Source: an uncultured Lachnospiraceae bacterium (GTDB lineage: Bacteria > Bacillota > Clostridia > Lachnospirales > Lachnospiraceae). Taken from it: a DNA stretch of 19,040 bases. The notes beneath the pieces are model-generated. The model worked only from the letters and a program-made list of their open reading frames with translations. It was not told the DNA's origin and made no database searches. Position numbers and translations under genes: made by a program. Below, piece after piece: positions 1 through 6,960 of the stretch (position 1 is the stretch's first letter; each line of letters starts with the position of its first letter). The stretch is from positions 1 to 19,040 of the forward strand of contig CAJUJL010000048.1 in NCBI GenBank assembly GCA_910586725.1, read 5' to 3'.

Positions 1-268
1 TTTTTACTTCGTCAAGAGGAAGTCCTGCATATTCCGCAATTTTTTCAAGTGTCAAAATCCCATCTGCCAACATTCTCTTTGCGGAATTGATTGCTCCTTC
101 TTTCAATGTCTGATTCCTCATATCTTCCATAGCACGGCACATAATCTCGATTCCCTCCTTGCTCTCTTTGAAAAATCTCACCCTGTCCGCCAGTGTCCCA
201 TAATACATATCCGCTGCGTCTATGCAGGAGAAGTCATGCATTAACTTCCCGATTGGCGCATCTCCACG
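1..268 (-). pseudogene. C-terminal remnant of an Rpn-family (PD-(D/E)XK) nuclease/transposase-like protein
   Basis: The minus strand stays open from about 268 past the window edge. It reads GDAPIGKLMHDFSC, then ADRVRFFKES, MCRAMEDMRN and a C-terminal helix ILTLEKIAEYAGLPLDEVK. The LMHDF...DMYY...ADRVRFFKE pattern and the closing ILTLEKIAEYAG helix are typical of the C-terminal half of Rpn-family recombination-promoting nucleases in Lachnospiraceae. The nuclease core is absent. The frame is cut by a TAG at 269-271, and its first residues overlap the end of the kinase gene in another frame. No start codon with a ribosome binding site is visible, so I read this as a 5'-truncated remnant. The left end is cut by the window. 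Confidence 0.7.
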
Positions 269-1521
269 CTAAGCGCAATCCGAACCGTAACCTTAAGACC
301 TGTTTTTCCGTTCTCCGCCACAAGCTCTCCCTGCATTTCTTTCATAAAATAATCCGAGATATAAAGCCCAAGACCCGCGCCCTGCGCATGTTTTGCATTG
401 CCGCCCCGGAAAAATTTTTCTTTGATAAGCGGCAGCTCTTCCGTTGAGACGCCCCCGCCGTCGTCTTCCACGACAACCGAAAGAAAACCGCCGTCCTGAA
501 AGGATGATACCAGAACAGGCGTATCCGCATATTTATAGGAATTTGCAAAAATATTGTCAAAGACCTGCTGCAGACGAAGCTTGTCCGCAGACAGCAGACA
601 TTTGCAAATCTCCGGCGTATTGGCCCGGTGCAGATAATCGGCGTTTGCAAGCAGCGCAAAAAGCTCCTCGCTCTCCATATCTTCCGGCGTTACGGGAAGC
701 TGCTGCAATTCCTCCAAAGAGGCCGTAAACAGATTTGTGATCAGCGTATTGATCTGATCGGCTTTTCGGATAATCTGTATGTAATTCTCCCGTACTTTTT
801 CATGACCGGCAAGGGCCGCTCCAACTTCCGATGCGGCTTTGATGCTTGCGACCGGCGTTTTTATATCATGAGAAAGCTTTGCCACAAGCTCTTTTTTCTC
901 CCTGTTTGCCTGTGCCTGCGCGCGTCTTGCCTCTTTTAATTCAAACCGCATAATGTCGAAGCTTTCCGTAAACGCTCCAAATAGATTCTTCCGGTCCATT
1001 TCCAGCGGAACGTCCAGATTGCCTCCCGCAACGCGCTGCGCAAAGCCCTGCAGTTTTTGAAACGGCTTTACGATCGTGCGGTTTAAATAATAAGCATACC
1101 CCACGCCAACGGCGCACTGCAATGCCAAAACGACGGCTAAAACATACGCCGCCGTTCTCTTTTGACGAAAAAACATCTGCGCGCTGTCATTATAAAAAAT
1201 GATTTTTCCCACAACGGCGTCCTTCTCTGTCAAATCCAAAATGGTGTCTCTGTGAAGCACAGCCGCATTGATGCTCTCGCTTAACCCCTCCTCTGTTCGA
1301 AACAGCACGTTTCCGGAAAGGTCCAGCACGACGTAAGAAAGTCCCGTCTTATTCTTATGGCGCCGCATGTCCCGAAAATCCCGTTCTGCCAGCCGAACCG
1401 CTTCATTGACTGAAACGGCGTCCTGCGTCTTAACTTCCCTTTCGGCCGCAAAGACAAAAAGAGCTGCAAGCTCCATCGAAAGAACGATCAGAAAACCCCA
1501 AAATAATTTCCGTAATTTCAT
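241..1521 (-). CDS. Sensor histidine kinase with HAMP, HisKA and HATPase_c domains
   Basis: This is a 426-residue membrane sensor kinase. TM1 is about residues 5-25, followed by a short extracytoplasmic loop of about 95 residues and TM2 at about 124-146. A HAMP linker lies around 147-200. The HisKA box is AKLSHDIKTP with phospho-acceptor H218. The ATPase domain shows the N box around N327 (NIFANSYKYAD), a D box at 352-357 (EDDGGG) and the G box GAGLGLYIS near 381. The ATG overlaps the TGA of the response regulator by 4 nt, so the two are translationally coupled and form a two-component pair. The signal sensed is unknown. The last residues (about SVEMRQSGS) are encoded by sequence that in another frame reads as Rpn protein, so the natural C-terminus has probably been replaced. 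Confidence 0.93.
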   Translation of the reverse strand: MKLRKLFWGFLIVLSMELAALFVFAAEREVKTQDAVSVNEAVRLAERDFRDMRRHKNKTGLSYVVLDLSGNVLFRTEEGLSESINAAVLHRDTILDLTEKDAVVGKIIFYNDSAQMFFRQKRTAAYVLAVVLALQCAVGVGYAYYLNRTIVKPFQKLQGFAQRVAGGNLDVPLEMDRKNLFGAFTESFDIMRFELKEARRAQAQANREKKELVAKLSHDIKTPVASIKAASEVGAALAGHEKVRENYIQIIRKADQINTLITNLFTASLEELQQLPVTPEDMESEELFALLANADYLHRANTPEICKCLLSADKLRLQQVFDNIFANSYKYADTPVLVSSFQDGGFLSVVVEDDGGGVSTEELPLIKEKFFRGGNAKHAQGAGLGLYISDYFMKEMQGELVAENGKTGLKVTVRIALSVEMRQSGS

Positions 1522-2198
1522 CTTTTTCTCCCGACAAACTTATATCCGTCTCCCCAGACAGTAAGCACATATTCCGGATTTCCAGGCTCTTTTTCAATCG
1601 CCTCCCGGATTTTCCGGATATGCACGTTTAACGTCCCGTCGCTTACCACCTTATCTTCCCAGACCCCGTCAAACAGCTCCTGTTTGGAAACCGCCCTGTT
1701 TTCCTGCTTCATCAGATAAAACAAAAGCTTATATTCCAGAGACGTCAGCTTTACGGCGCGCCCGTTTACCATCACTTCCCTTGCGCAAAAATCAACGCCC
1801 AGCCAGCCGTCCGAATACATCTCCTCCCTGCCCTGTCCGTAACGCTTTAACACGACTTTTACTTTCGCAAGCAAAACGCTCAGGGAATACGGCTTTTGAA
1901 TGTAATCGTCTCCACCGATGTTTAACGCGATCAGCTTATCGTCGTCGCTCGTCCTTGCGGAAATAAACAGAATCGGGATGTTGGTCTGCTCGCGCAGCGT
2001 GCGGCACAGATGAAACCCGCTTTCATCTCCCAGATTTATATCAAGCAGTAAAAGCTCCGCCGTATGCTCCAGAAAAAATTTCCGGCATTCCGCCGCGCTG
2101 TAGGCAACCGCCGTTTTTACGCCAAATAAATTAAAATACTCTGCCGTGCTGTCCGCGAGCAGTTTTTCATCGTCTATGATAAAACAATCGTAGTGCAT
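1518..2198 (-). CDS. OmpR/PhoB-family response regulator
   Basis: The N-terminal receiver domain has the acidic pair D9/D10, phospho-acceptor D53 (LLDINLG), S80 (FIS) and K102 (QKPYS). A C-terminal winged-helix DNA-binding domain follows, with LTSLEYKLLFYLM, a recognition-helix region VSDGTLNVHIRKIREAIE and the wing near VWGDGYKF. I chose the ATG at 2198 because GGGAGG lies 5 nt upstream. The in-frame ATG at 2213 has no clear binding site and adds five residues that encode this Shine-Dalgarno. The gene ends in a 4-nt overlap with the histidine kinase and starts 27 nt after the DHHW gene, so it is probably part of the acylation operon or controls it. Confidence 0.93.
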   Translation of the reverse strand: MHYDCFIIDDEKLLADSTAEYFNLFGVKTAVAYSAAECRKFFLEHTAELLLLDINLGDESGFHLCRTLREQTNIPILFISARTSDDDKLIALNIGGDDYIQKPYSLSVLLAKVKVVLKRYGQGREEMYSDGWLGVDFCAREVMVNGRAVKLTSLEYKLLFYLMKQENRAVSKQELFDGVWEDKVVSDGTLNVHIRKIREAIEKEPGNPEYVLTVWGDGYKFVGRKR

Positions 2199-2225
2199 CC
2201 CATCCTCCCGCATTTCTTATCTGCA

Positions 2226-3323
2226 TTATTTGATCGCGTCACTGTGATTTAACACAAGCGTACTATATAAAAATAACACGTCACATGCGTCAAAATCAAT
2301 ATAACGGCCCAAATGATCCGGATGGATATAACGAATATCCACCAGGTCTATCTGCGCATATCCGCTGATAAGCAAAGGCGCAATGCTTGAGCCAAAAGAA
2401 TCCCGGAATAAAACAAGTTTTTTGCCGGTGCGCGCATGTGGATTTTTAATCGTAAGAAGCGACAAAGAGCCGGACAAAAACATCTCGTAGGGATCGCGTC
2501 CCTTTGCTTTTTCCAGATCGTAAACCGGTATTTCCCTGCCGTTCTGCCAGTCATATACACTGGCTGTATCAATTTCTCCTCCTGTCACATAGCATATCGT
2601 ATCCGGCGCAACCGACAGCGACGCCTGTCCATAATACACGCCATAAAAATCCTGCTTTAACGTATGCACCGTATAATCCTGTAAAAGCTCCGCACCCATT
2701 GCCAACGCCAGCCGCTTCGCCACATCTGTGATTTTCTCCTGCCGCCAGTGCGTATCTGTTTTGTAATAATCTTCTTTTTCCAGCAAATCCGCTATAGAAA
2801 TATACTCCGCAAAATCTGCCTTCTCCGCCATTTTCTCTTCAAATTCCTCATAATCCATAGACGGGTGAAAACTTTCCTTTGCCAGAAAACAATTTTTATC
2901 CGGAATCACGGAAAAATAGACGTTGTTTTCGTCTGTCAGGTATTTATTACAAACAGAACGAAACCGCTGTGCCGCGCGCGTCATTTCATCCTCACGCATC
3001 GGATATTCCAAAGAAGCCAGAAACCCGCCCGTCTCATAAAGTCCATGATTGTCCTGCCGCAAAAAAACAGATGCGGCCGCAGCCGCCTTGATCCTGCGGA
3101 AAGAATCCCGAAAGGGAAACGCATCCACCGCGTAAGATTCAAAATCAGACATAAAACGGCCGCTTATTATCTGCTTTATTGAAAGATTTGGCATCGGGTT
3201 CAGCATACGCCGCTCACTGTCCGAGTACTTCTCCCGCGGCAAAAATACGCACAGCAAAAATCCTCCGGCAAACAAAAGCGCAAACGCCGTGCACAGAATG
3301 ATATTTTTCTTTTTTGTATGCAT
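2226..3323 (-). CDS. DHHW family protein (AlgX/AlgJ-like, acyl-transfer partner of MBOAT)
   Basis: The 365-residue protein has one N-terminal membrane anchor (about residues 8-28) and an extracytoplasmic SGNH-hydrolase-like domain. Visible motifs are DTHW at 190-193, the signature Asp and His, and FRDSFGSS at 306-313 with S309 as the likely nucleophile. Proteins of this kind work with MBOAT acyltransferases to move acyl groups, usually acetyl, onto extracellular polysaccharides. The start has a good site (AAGGAG, 7 nt before ATG) and lies 11 nt after the MBOAT stop, so the two are co-translated. The substrate cannot be read from the sequence. Confidence 0.88.
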   Translation of the reverse strand: MHTKKKNIILCTAFALLFAGGFLLCVFLPREKYSDSERRMLNPMPNLSIKQIISGRFMSDFESYAVDAFPFRDSFRRIKAAAAASVFLRQDNHGLYETGGFLASLEYPMREDEMTRAAQRFRSVCNKYLTDENNVYFSVIPDKNCFLAKESFHPSMDYEEFEEKMAEKADFAEYISIADLLEKEDYYKTDTHWRQEKITDVAKRLALAMGAELLQDYTVHTLKQDFYGVYYGQASLSVAPDTICYVTGGEIDTASVYDWQNGREIPVYDLEKAKGRDPYEMFLSGSLSLLTIKNPHARTGKKLVLFRDSFGSSIAPLLISGYAQIDLVDIRYIHPDHLGRYIDFDACDVLFLYSTLVLNHSDAIK

Positions 3324-3334
3324 TCCTAATCTCC

Positions 3335-4732
3335 TTAAAATCGAAAATACAAGAACGGATTAAACGAACCATCCACCAGATAAGCCGTCATAACCAGCGT
3401 CAAAGCAAGCAGACAAACCGGTTCTAGCACTGCTAAAATGCAGGATCCGGCCGGCTTTTCCGAAATTTTCGCAATTCCCCGGCCAGGCGCCGGCGTTGCT
3501 CCGATTGCTCCGGCGAAAAGAACGACGCCAAAGCTTCGCAGACAATATAGCGACTCGTCTGAAACAAGCGGAATACCCCTGGCTCCAAAAAGGCCGGAAA
3601 GGTCCAAAAACGCCTCTTTCAGATTTTGGGCATTAAAAATGATAAAACAAAACGCCACAAAAAACAGCGTATATACATGCGCCAAAAAACGATGCTTCTT
3701 TAACTTAGGAAGCAGCCACAGTTTTTCAAAAATCAATAGAACCGCAAACAAAAGCCCCCATAACATAAAATTCCAGGCGGCCCCATGCCAGAATCCGGTA
3801 AGCGCCCATACAACCAGGATATGCAAATACTGCCTTCCCTTTCCTTTTCGGTTTCCTCCCATCGGAATATAAACATAGTCCCGAAACCATGTGCCAAGGG
3901 AAATATGCCAGCGCCGCCAAAACTCTGTGACGCTGGCGGAAATATACGGGTAGTTGAAATTTTCCGGAAACGAAAAGCCAAACAGCTTTCCCAATCCAAT
4001 CGCCATATCGCTATACCCGGAAAAATCAAAATAAATATGCAGCGCAAACGCAGCGGCATACAGCCAGCAAAACAAAACGGACGGATCCTCTGACGCCCGG
4101 AATGCGGCGCACAATTCTCCCAACTGATTTGCAAGCAAAATTTTCTTTGCCAGGCCAATCACAAAACGACGGATTCCCAAAGCCGCCCGCTCTAAGGAAT
4201 GCTCCCTGTAAGAAAGCTGTGACGCAATGTCAGAATACCGCACAATCGGCCCTGCAATCAGCTGCGGAAACATCATCACATAAACCGCCATATGAACCAG
4301 ATTTTTCTGCGCCGCTTCCCCCCTGTACACATCAATCGTATAGCTTATAATCTGAAATGTATAAAAGCTGACGCCAATGGGCAGGGAAAGATGAAGCAGC
4401 GGAAGATGAAGGCCCGTCGCGGCGTTAAAATTCTCCAGAAAAAAATCGGTATATTTAAAATAAAGCAAAAAAGAAAGGCTGATGCATACGGAGCTGACGC
4501 ATAAAATCTTTCCGGCCCTCTTTTCTCTGTATCTTTCCACCAGCAGACCAAATCCATATGCCAGAAAGACAGAAAGCCCCATCCACACAACATACTTCGG
4601 TTCTCCCCATCCGTAAAATATAACGCTGGCCAGTAAAAGGACCGCGTTTCGTAACCGTTTGGGGGCCGCAAAGTACAAAGCAACCGTCAGGGGCAGAAAA
4701 TAATATAAAAATGTAATACTTGAAAATAACAT
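3335..4732 (-). CDS. MBOAT family O-acyltransferase (AlgI/PatA-like)
   Basis: This polytopic membrane protein of 465 residues has about ten hydrophobic segments. Diagnostic motifs are FDFSGYSDMAIG at 235-246, FWRRWHISLGTWFRDY at 271-286 with H276, IPMGGNRKG, and TGFWHGAAW at 312-320 with catalytic H316. It passes an acyl group across the membrane for O-acylation of an exported polysaccharide. Its immediate partners are the DHHW protein downstream and a lipoprotein upstream, a common Clostridia arrangement. The gene starts 10 nt after the lipoprotein stop with no clear Shine-Dalgarno, so it probably relies on coupling to the upstream gene. Length and motifs look complete. Confidence 0.93.
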   Translation of the reverse strand: MLFSSITFLYYFLPLTVALYFAAPKRLRNAVLLLASVIFYGWGEPKYVVWMGLSVFLAYGFGLLVERYREKRAGKILCVSSVCISLSFLLYFKYTDFFLENFNAATGLHLPLLHLSLPIGVSFYTFQIISYTIDVYRGEAAQKNLVHMAVYVMMFPQLIAGPIVRYSDIASQLSYREHSLERAALGIRRFVIGLAKKILLANQLGELCAAFRASEDPSVLFCWLYAAAFALHIYFDFSGYSDMAIGLGKLFGFSFPENFNYPYISASVTEFWRRWHISLGTWFRDYVYIPMGGNRKGKGRQYLHILVVWALTGFWHGAAWNFMLWGLLFAVLLIFEKLWLLPKLKKHRFLAHVYTLFFVAFCFIIFNAQNLKEAFLDLSGLFGARGIPLVSDESLYCLRSFGVVLFAGAIGATPAPGRGIAKISEKPAGSCILAVLEPVCLLALTLVMTAYLVDGSFNPFLYFRF

Positions 4733-4742
4733 ACGTCTGACG

Positions 4743-5324
4743 TTACGCGATCGGCGCTTCCGTAATCACTTCGGCGTCTTCATGCACAGAAAGCAAATGA
4801 TATCTAAAATTTTCCATTATGGCGGCCTCGCCGAAAGCAGTAATCACGCAACTGCCACCCACGTCTGCAATCAAAAGCGTATCCGGCTGTCCGCAGAGCC
4901 ATTGTTTTGCCAGGACAGAGGTTTTTACCGCTTCCGCAAAATCATCCGGATCCACGCCGTCTTTTAAGCGGTATGCGGCTCCGGTAAAGGTATTCGCGTT
5001 CATCATATGGACCATGGAAGCCGCGTCTTCAATATTGGAAATCTGATCCTGCGGCAGTCCGAATATATTTTCCAATTCCTCTGTTTTACTTATGTCAAAT
5101 TTACCCGGCGCATCCATAACCGGATTTTCCTGATTTCCTCCATACATGGCAAACAAATCTTCCTCGTCATAAACCGCCATAATTTTCTCTAACGCCTCAA
5201 GCGGCTCCGTATATTCGGATACCTCGCTTTCCTGATTGGATTCGGATGATCCCTGCTTCCCGCCGCAGCCGGACAGGGAAAAAAGAACTGCCGCCGTTAA
5301 GACAGCTACAATTGCCCTTTTCAT
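4743..5324 (-). CDS. Lipoprotein, DUF4358-like
   Basis: The 193-residue precursor has a lipoprotein signal peptide: positive MKRA, a hydrophobic core and lipobox LSGC with C20. A Gly/Ser/Glu-rich linker and a globular domain follow. The globular part (FGLPQDQISNIEDAASM, MMNANTFTGAAYRLKDG, LLIADVGGSCVITAFG) resembles DUF4358 proteins, which often sit beside MBOAT and DHHW genes in Lachnospiraceae. That assignment is from memory of the family and its context, not a search. The start is supported by AGGAG 9 nt upstream and by the promoter at 5380-5408. It is the first gene of the operon. Its exact role is unknown; it probably sits on the outer face of the membrane near the acylation complex. Confidence 0.75.
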   Translation of the reverse strand: MKRAIVAVLTAAVLFSLSGCGGKQGSSESNQESEVSEYTEPLEALEKIMAVYDEEDLFAMYGGNQENPVMDAPGKFDISKTEELENIFGLPQDQISNIEDAASMVHMMNANTFTGAAYRLKDGVDPDDFAEAVKTSVLAKQWLCGQPDTLLIADVGGSCVITAFGEAAIMENFRYHLLSVHEDAEVITEAPIA

Positions 5325-5379
5325 ATCTTTCTTCTCCTTTCAACAAACACTTTGATTTCTTCCATTTCTTACAAAACGT

Positions 5380-5408
5380 AGTATATCCCATAATCCTGAC
5401 AATATCAA
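5380..5408 (-). promoter_or_regulatory. Sigma-A promoter of the lipoprotein-MBOAT-DHHW-two-component operon
   Basis: On the minus strand, -35 TTGATA (5403-5408) and -10 TATACT (5380-5385) are separated by exactly 17 nt. Transcription would start near 5373, leaving a leader of about 50 nt before the lipoprotein ATG. No other convincing promoter was seen between the five downstream genes. Confidence 0.7.
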
Positions 5409-5457
5409 TGTTTTTCATCCTTCTGCTGCGTCCCGTTTATTTACGTATCCTGCCTCC

Positions 5458-5796
5458 TTAATATCCATACCTCTTCCTGAATTTTACGAACAGAAACGCG
5501 GACAGCGCAAGCGCCATCAGTTCCGCCGCGGGCGTTGCAAGCCAGATTCCGTTTACGCCCAAAATTGCAGGGAGCAGAAGCATAGCGGCCATCATAAACA
5601 CAAATGACCTCGAAAAAGCAAGAATGGCAGAAACTACGCCGTTGGACAATGCGGTAAACATTCCGCTGGCAAAAATATTAAATCCTACAAAAAACAACGC
5701 GATCGTACATATCCTGTTTCCCGTTACCGCCAGGTCATAAACCGCATGACCGGCGCGTGCAAAAACCGATACCAAAGGCCTTGTCAAAAAAAAGAA
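5458..5796 (-). pseudogene. MATE family exporter, C-terminal remnant (5' end deleted)
   Basis: About 110 residues read RPLVSVFA, then FNIFASGMFTALSNG, LLLPAILGVNGIWLA, PAAELMALALSAFLF and a basic tail KFRKRYGY. This is the last third of a MATE-type multidrug/Na+ antiporter, a family of about 450 residues; roughly three membrane helices remain. The frame runs back to about 5796 and stops resembling MATE there, exactly where a MerR effector domain begins on the other strand. No credible start codon or ribosome binding site exists, so it is a fragment and probably not functional. Confidence 0.82.
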
Positions 5797-6219
5797 CCCC
5801 GCTGCCTGATCACCATAGAAATTGACAAAGACATCTCTTACGAAGAGTCAGTGGAACTGGTTACGGCAGAAACAGAAAAATATCACCTCGGCCGTCTGCA
5901 CGACGCTTCCTACGGCTCGATGATTTCCGTTTCCAGTCTGCTGAATGGCCATTACGATGATTATACCAGGCTCTTTATTGAAATTCCCTTTCTCACGAAC
6001 AAAACCGATCTGCATCTGCCTCCCGTCGGCACATACCTCCAGGCTTTCCATCAGGGAATTTTTGAAAATTTGCCCATGAAGTACGAAGAAATTTTTGCAT
6101 ACGCCAGAAAGCGCGGCCTGACATTATATGAATATTCCTACGAAATGGGCATTAACGAAAATGTCATCGACCGCATTGAGGATTACATCGTTCAGATTGA
6201 AATCCCTGTTCTGGCATAA
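5797..6219 (+). pseudogene. MerR-family regulator, effector-binding domain remnant (DNA-binding half deleted)
   Basis: The plus strand encodes about 140 residues beginning near LITIEIDKDISYEESVEL and ending EDYIVQIEIPVLA. It has the character of a GyrI-like/BmrR-type effector domain: VGTYLQAFHQGIFENLP, YEEIFAYARKRGL and the closing YIVQIEIPV strand. The N-terminal winged-helix domain and coiled coil expected in a full MerR regulator are missing. Upstream in the same frame, the sequence is the reverse strand of the MATE fragment. The pair looks like an original divergent MerR-MATE unit from which the centre was removed. Confidence 0.78.
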
Positions 6220-6285
6220 ATTTCCGTCCGGATCCTCCGCCGAAGCCAAACCGCTTCCGTCGCTCAAAAACCGCTTCACGCAGCC

Positions 6286-6385
6286 AAAAAAAGGCTGCCG
6301 CAAAACCAGCGATATACAGGATATGGCATTCAGACTGCAAAAATCTGATCCATACCTGTATATCAGCCGCGTCTTGCAGACAGCC
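6286..6385 (-). terminator. Long imperfect hairpin followed by T7, terminator of desulfoferrodoxin
   Basis: The inner arms at 6311-6326 and 6350-6364 pair over about 15 bp with one bulge (GATATACAGG against CCTGTATATC). Outer arms at 6293-6310 and 6365-6385 extend the stem with mismatches. In the minus direction the structure ends in GGCAGCC and runs into seven T (6286-6292), about 40 nt after the desulfoferrodoxin stop. It faces the MerR remnant on the other strand and may act both ways. A short alternative hairpin (6280-6285 with 6293-6298) competes for the same GGCTGC. Confidence 0.6.
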
Positions 6386-6424
6386 TACCGTTACAGATTT
6401 GCCGTTATGAAATTTTCGGTAAAA

Positions 6425-6802
6425 TTATTCTGCTTTCCAAAGACTGTGCAGGTTACAGTACGCATATACTGCTTTCACCTCGTCGCCGTCGCAAAGAGCA
6501 AAACATACGGCGGGTTCCTCACCTGGCTGCAGCGCCTTACGCTGAACGCCCTGTTTGGTTTCTAACGCCACCCATTCAATATAATGCTCCGGCATCATAG
6601 GATGCGCAACAGAGCCTACGTTGACGATTACTTTGTTTCCTTCCACTTTGTAGTCCGGAACGTGCTTTTCCAGCGCGGCGTCCGTTGTACCGGCAGCCAG
6701 CTCCTTCATTTTCTGTCCGCAGCACATAACCGGAACTCCAACGTCCTTGACCATCTCAATAATATTGCCGCAATGCTCGCATATATAAAATTTCTGTCCC
6801 AT
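6425..6802 (-). CDS. dfx: Desulfoferrodoxin (superoxide reductase)
   Basis: The 125-residue protein has both iron centres. The N-terminal desulforedoxin-type centre I uses C8, C11, C27 and C28 (CEHCG and MCCG). The C-terminal superoxide reductase centre II has EKH with H47, H67 and H73 (AHPMMPEHYIEW) and C116/H119 (YCNLHSLWK). It reduces superoxide to hydrogen peroxide without producing oxygen, a standard defence in anaerobes. The start has AAAGGAAG 8 nt upstream. It stands alone with its own promoter and hairpin terminator. All metal ligands are present, so it should be functional. Confidence 0.95.
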   Translation of the reverse strand: MGQKFYICEHCGNIIEMVKDVGVPVMCCGQKMKELAAGTTDAALEKHVPDYKVEGNKVIVNVGSVAHPMMPEHYIEWVALETKQGVQRKALQPGEEPAVCFALCDGDEVKAVYAYCNLHSLWKAE

Positions 6803-6849
6803 TTTTATTTCTTCCTTTCATCATTTAAAATGTATTGTAGCAGTTCTTT

Positions 6850-6876
6850 ATGATTTCTGCCCTATGACGAAATCAT
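6850..6876. promoter_or_regulatory. Inverted repeat overlapping the -10/start site of desulfoferrodoxin
   Basis: ATGATTTC (6850-6857) and GAAATCAT (6869-6876) form a perfect 8-bp dyad with an 11-nt spacer. It overlaps the -10 hexamer and the expected start site, which suits a repressor operator. It is not a recognisable PerR or Fur box. Confidence 0.4.
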
Positions 6877-6903
6877 CGTAGCATACTTTTTTAAAGAAAA
6901 CAA
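6875..6903 (-). promoter_or_regulatory. Promoter of desulfoferrodoxin
   Basis: On the minus strand, -35 TTGTTT (6898-6903) and -10 TACGAT (6875-6880) are 17 nt apart. The predicted start is near 6868, about 65 nt before the ATG. Confidence 0.6.
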
Positions 6904-6960
6904 GCGGCTCACATTTTGTTTCATAAAAATTTCAGATTTATAAAATAATTTTATTTGCGG

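Noticed and set aside
193..447. Plus-strand open frame opposite the kinase and Rpn end
   Set aside because: It lies opposite the strongly supported kinase ATPase domain and has no binding site or recognisable domain.
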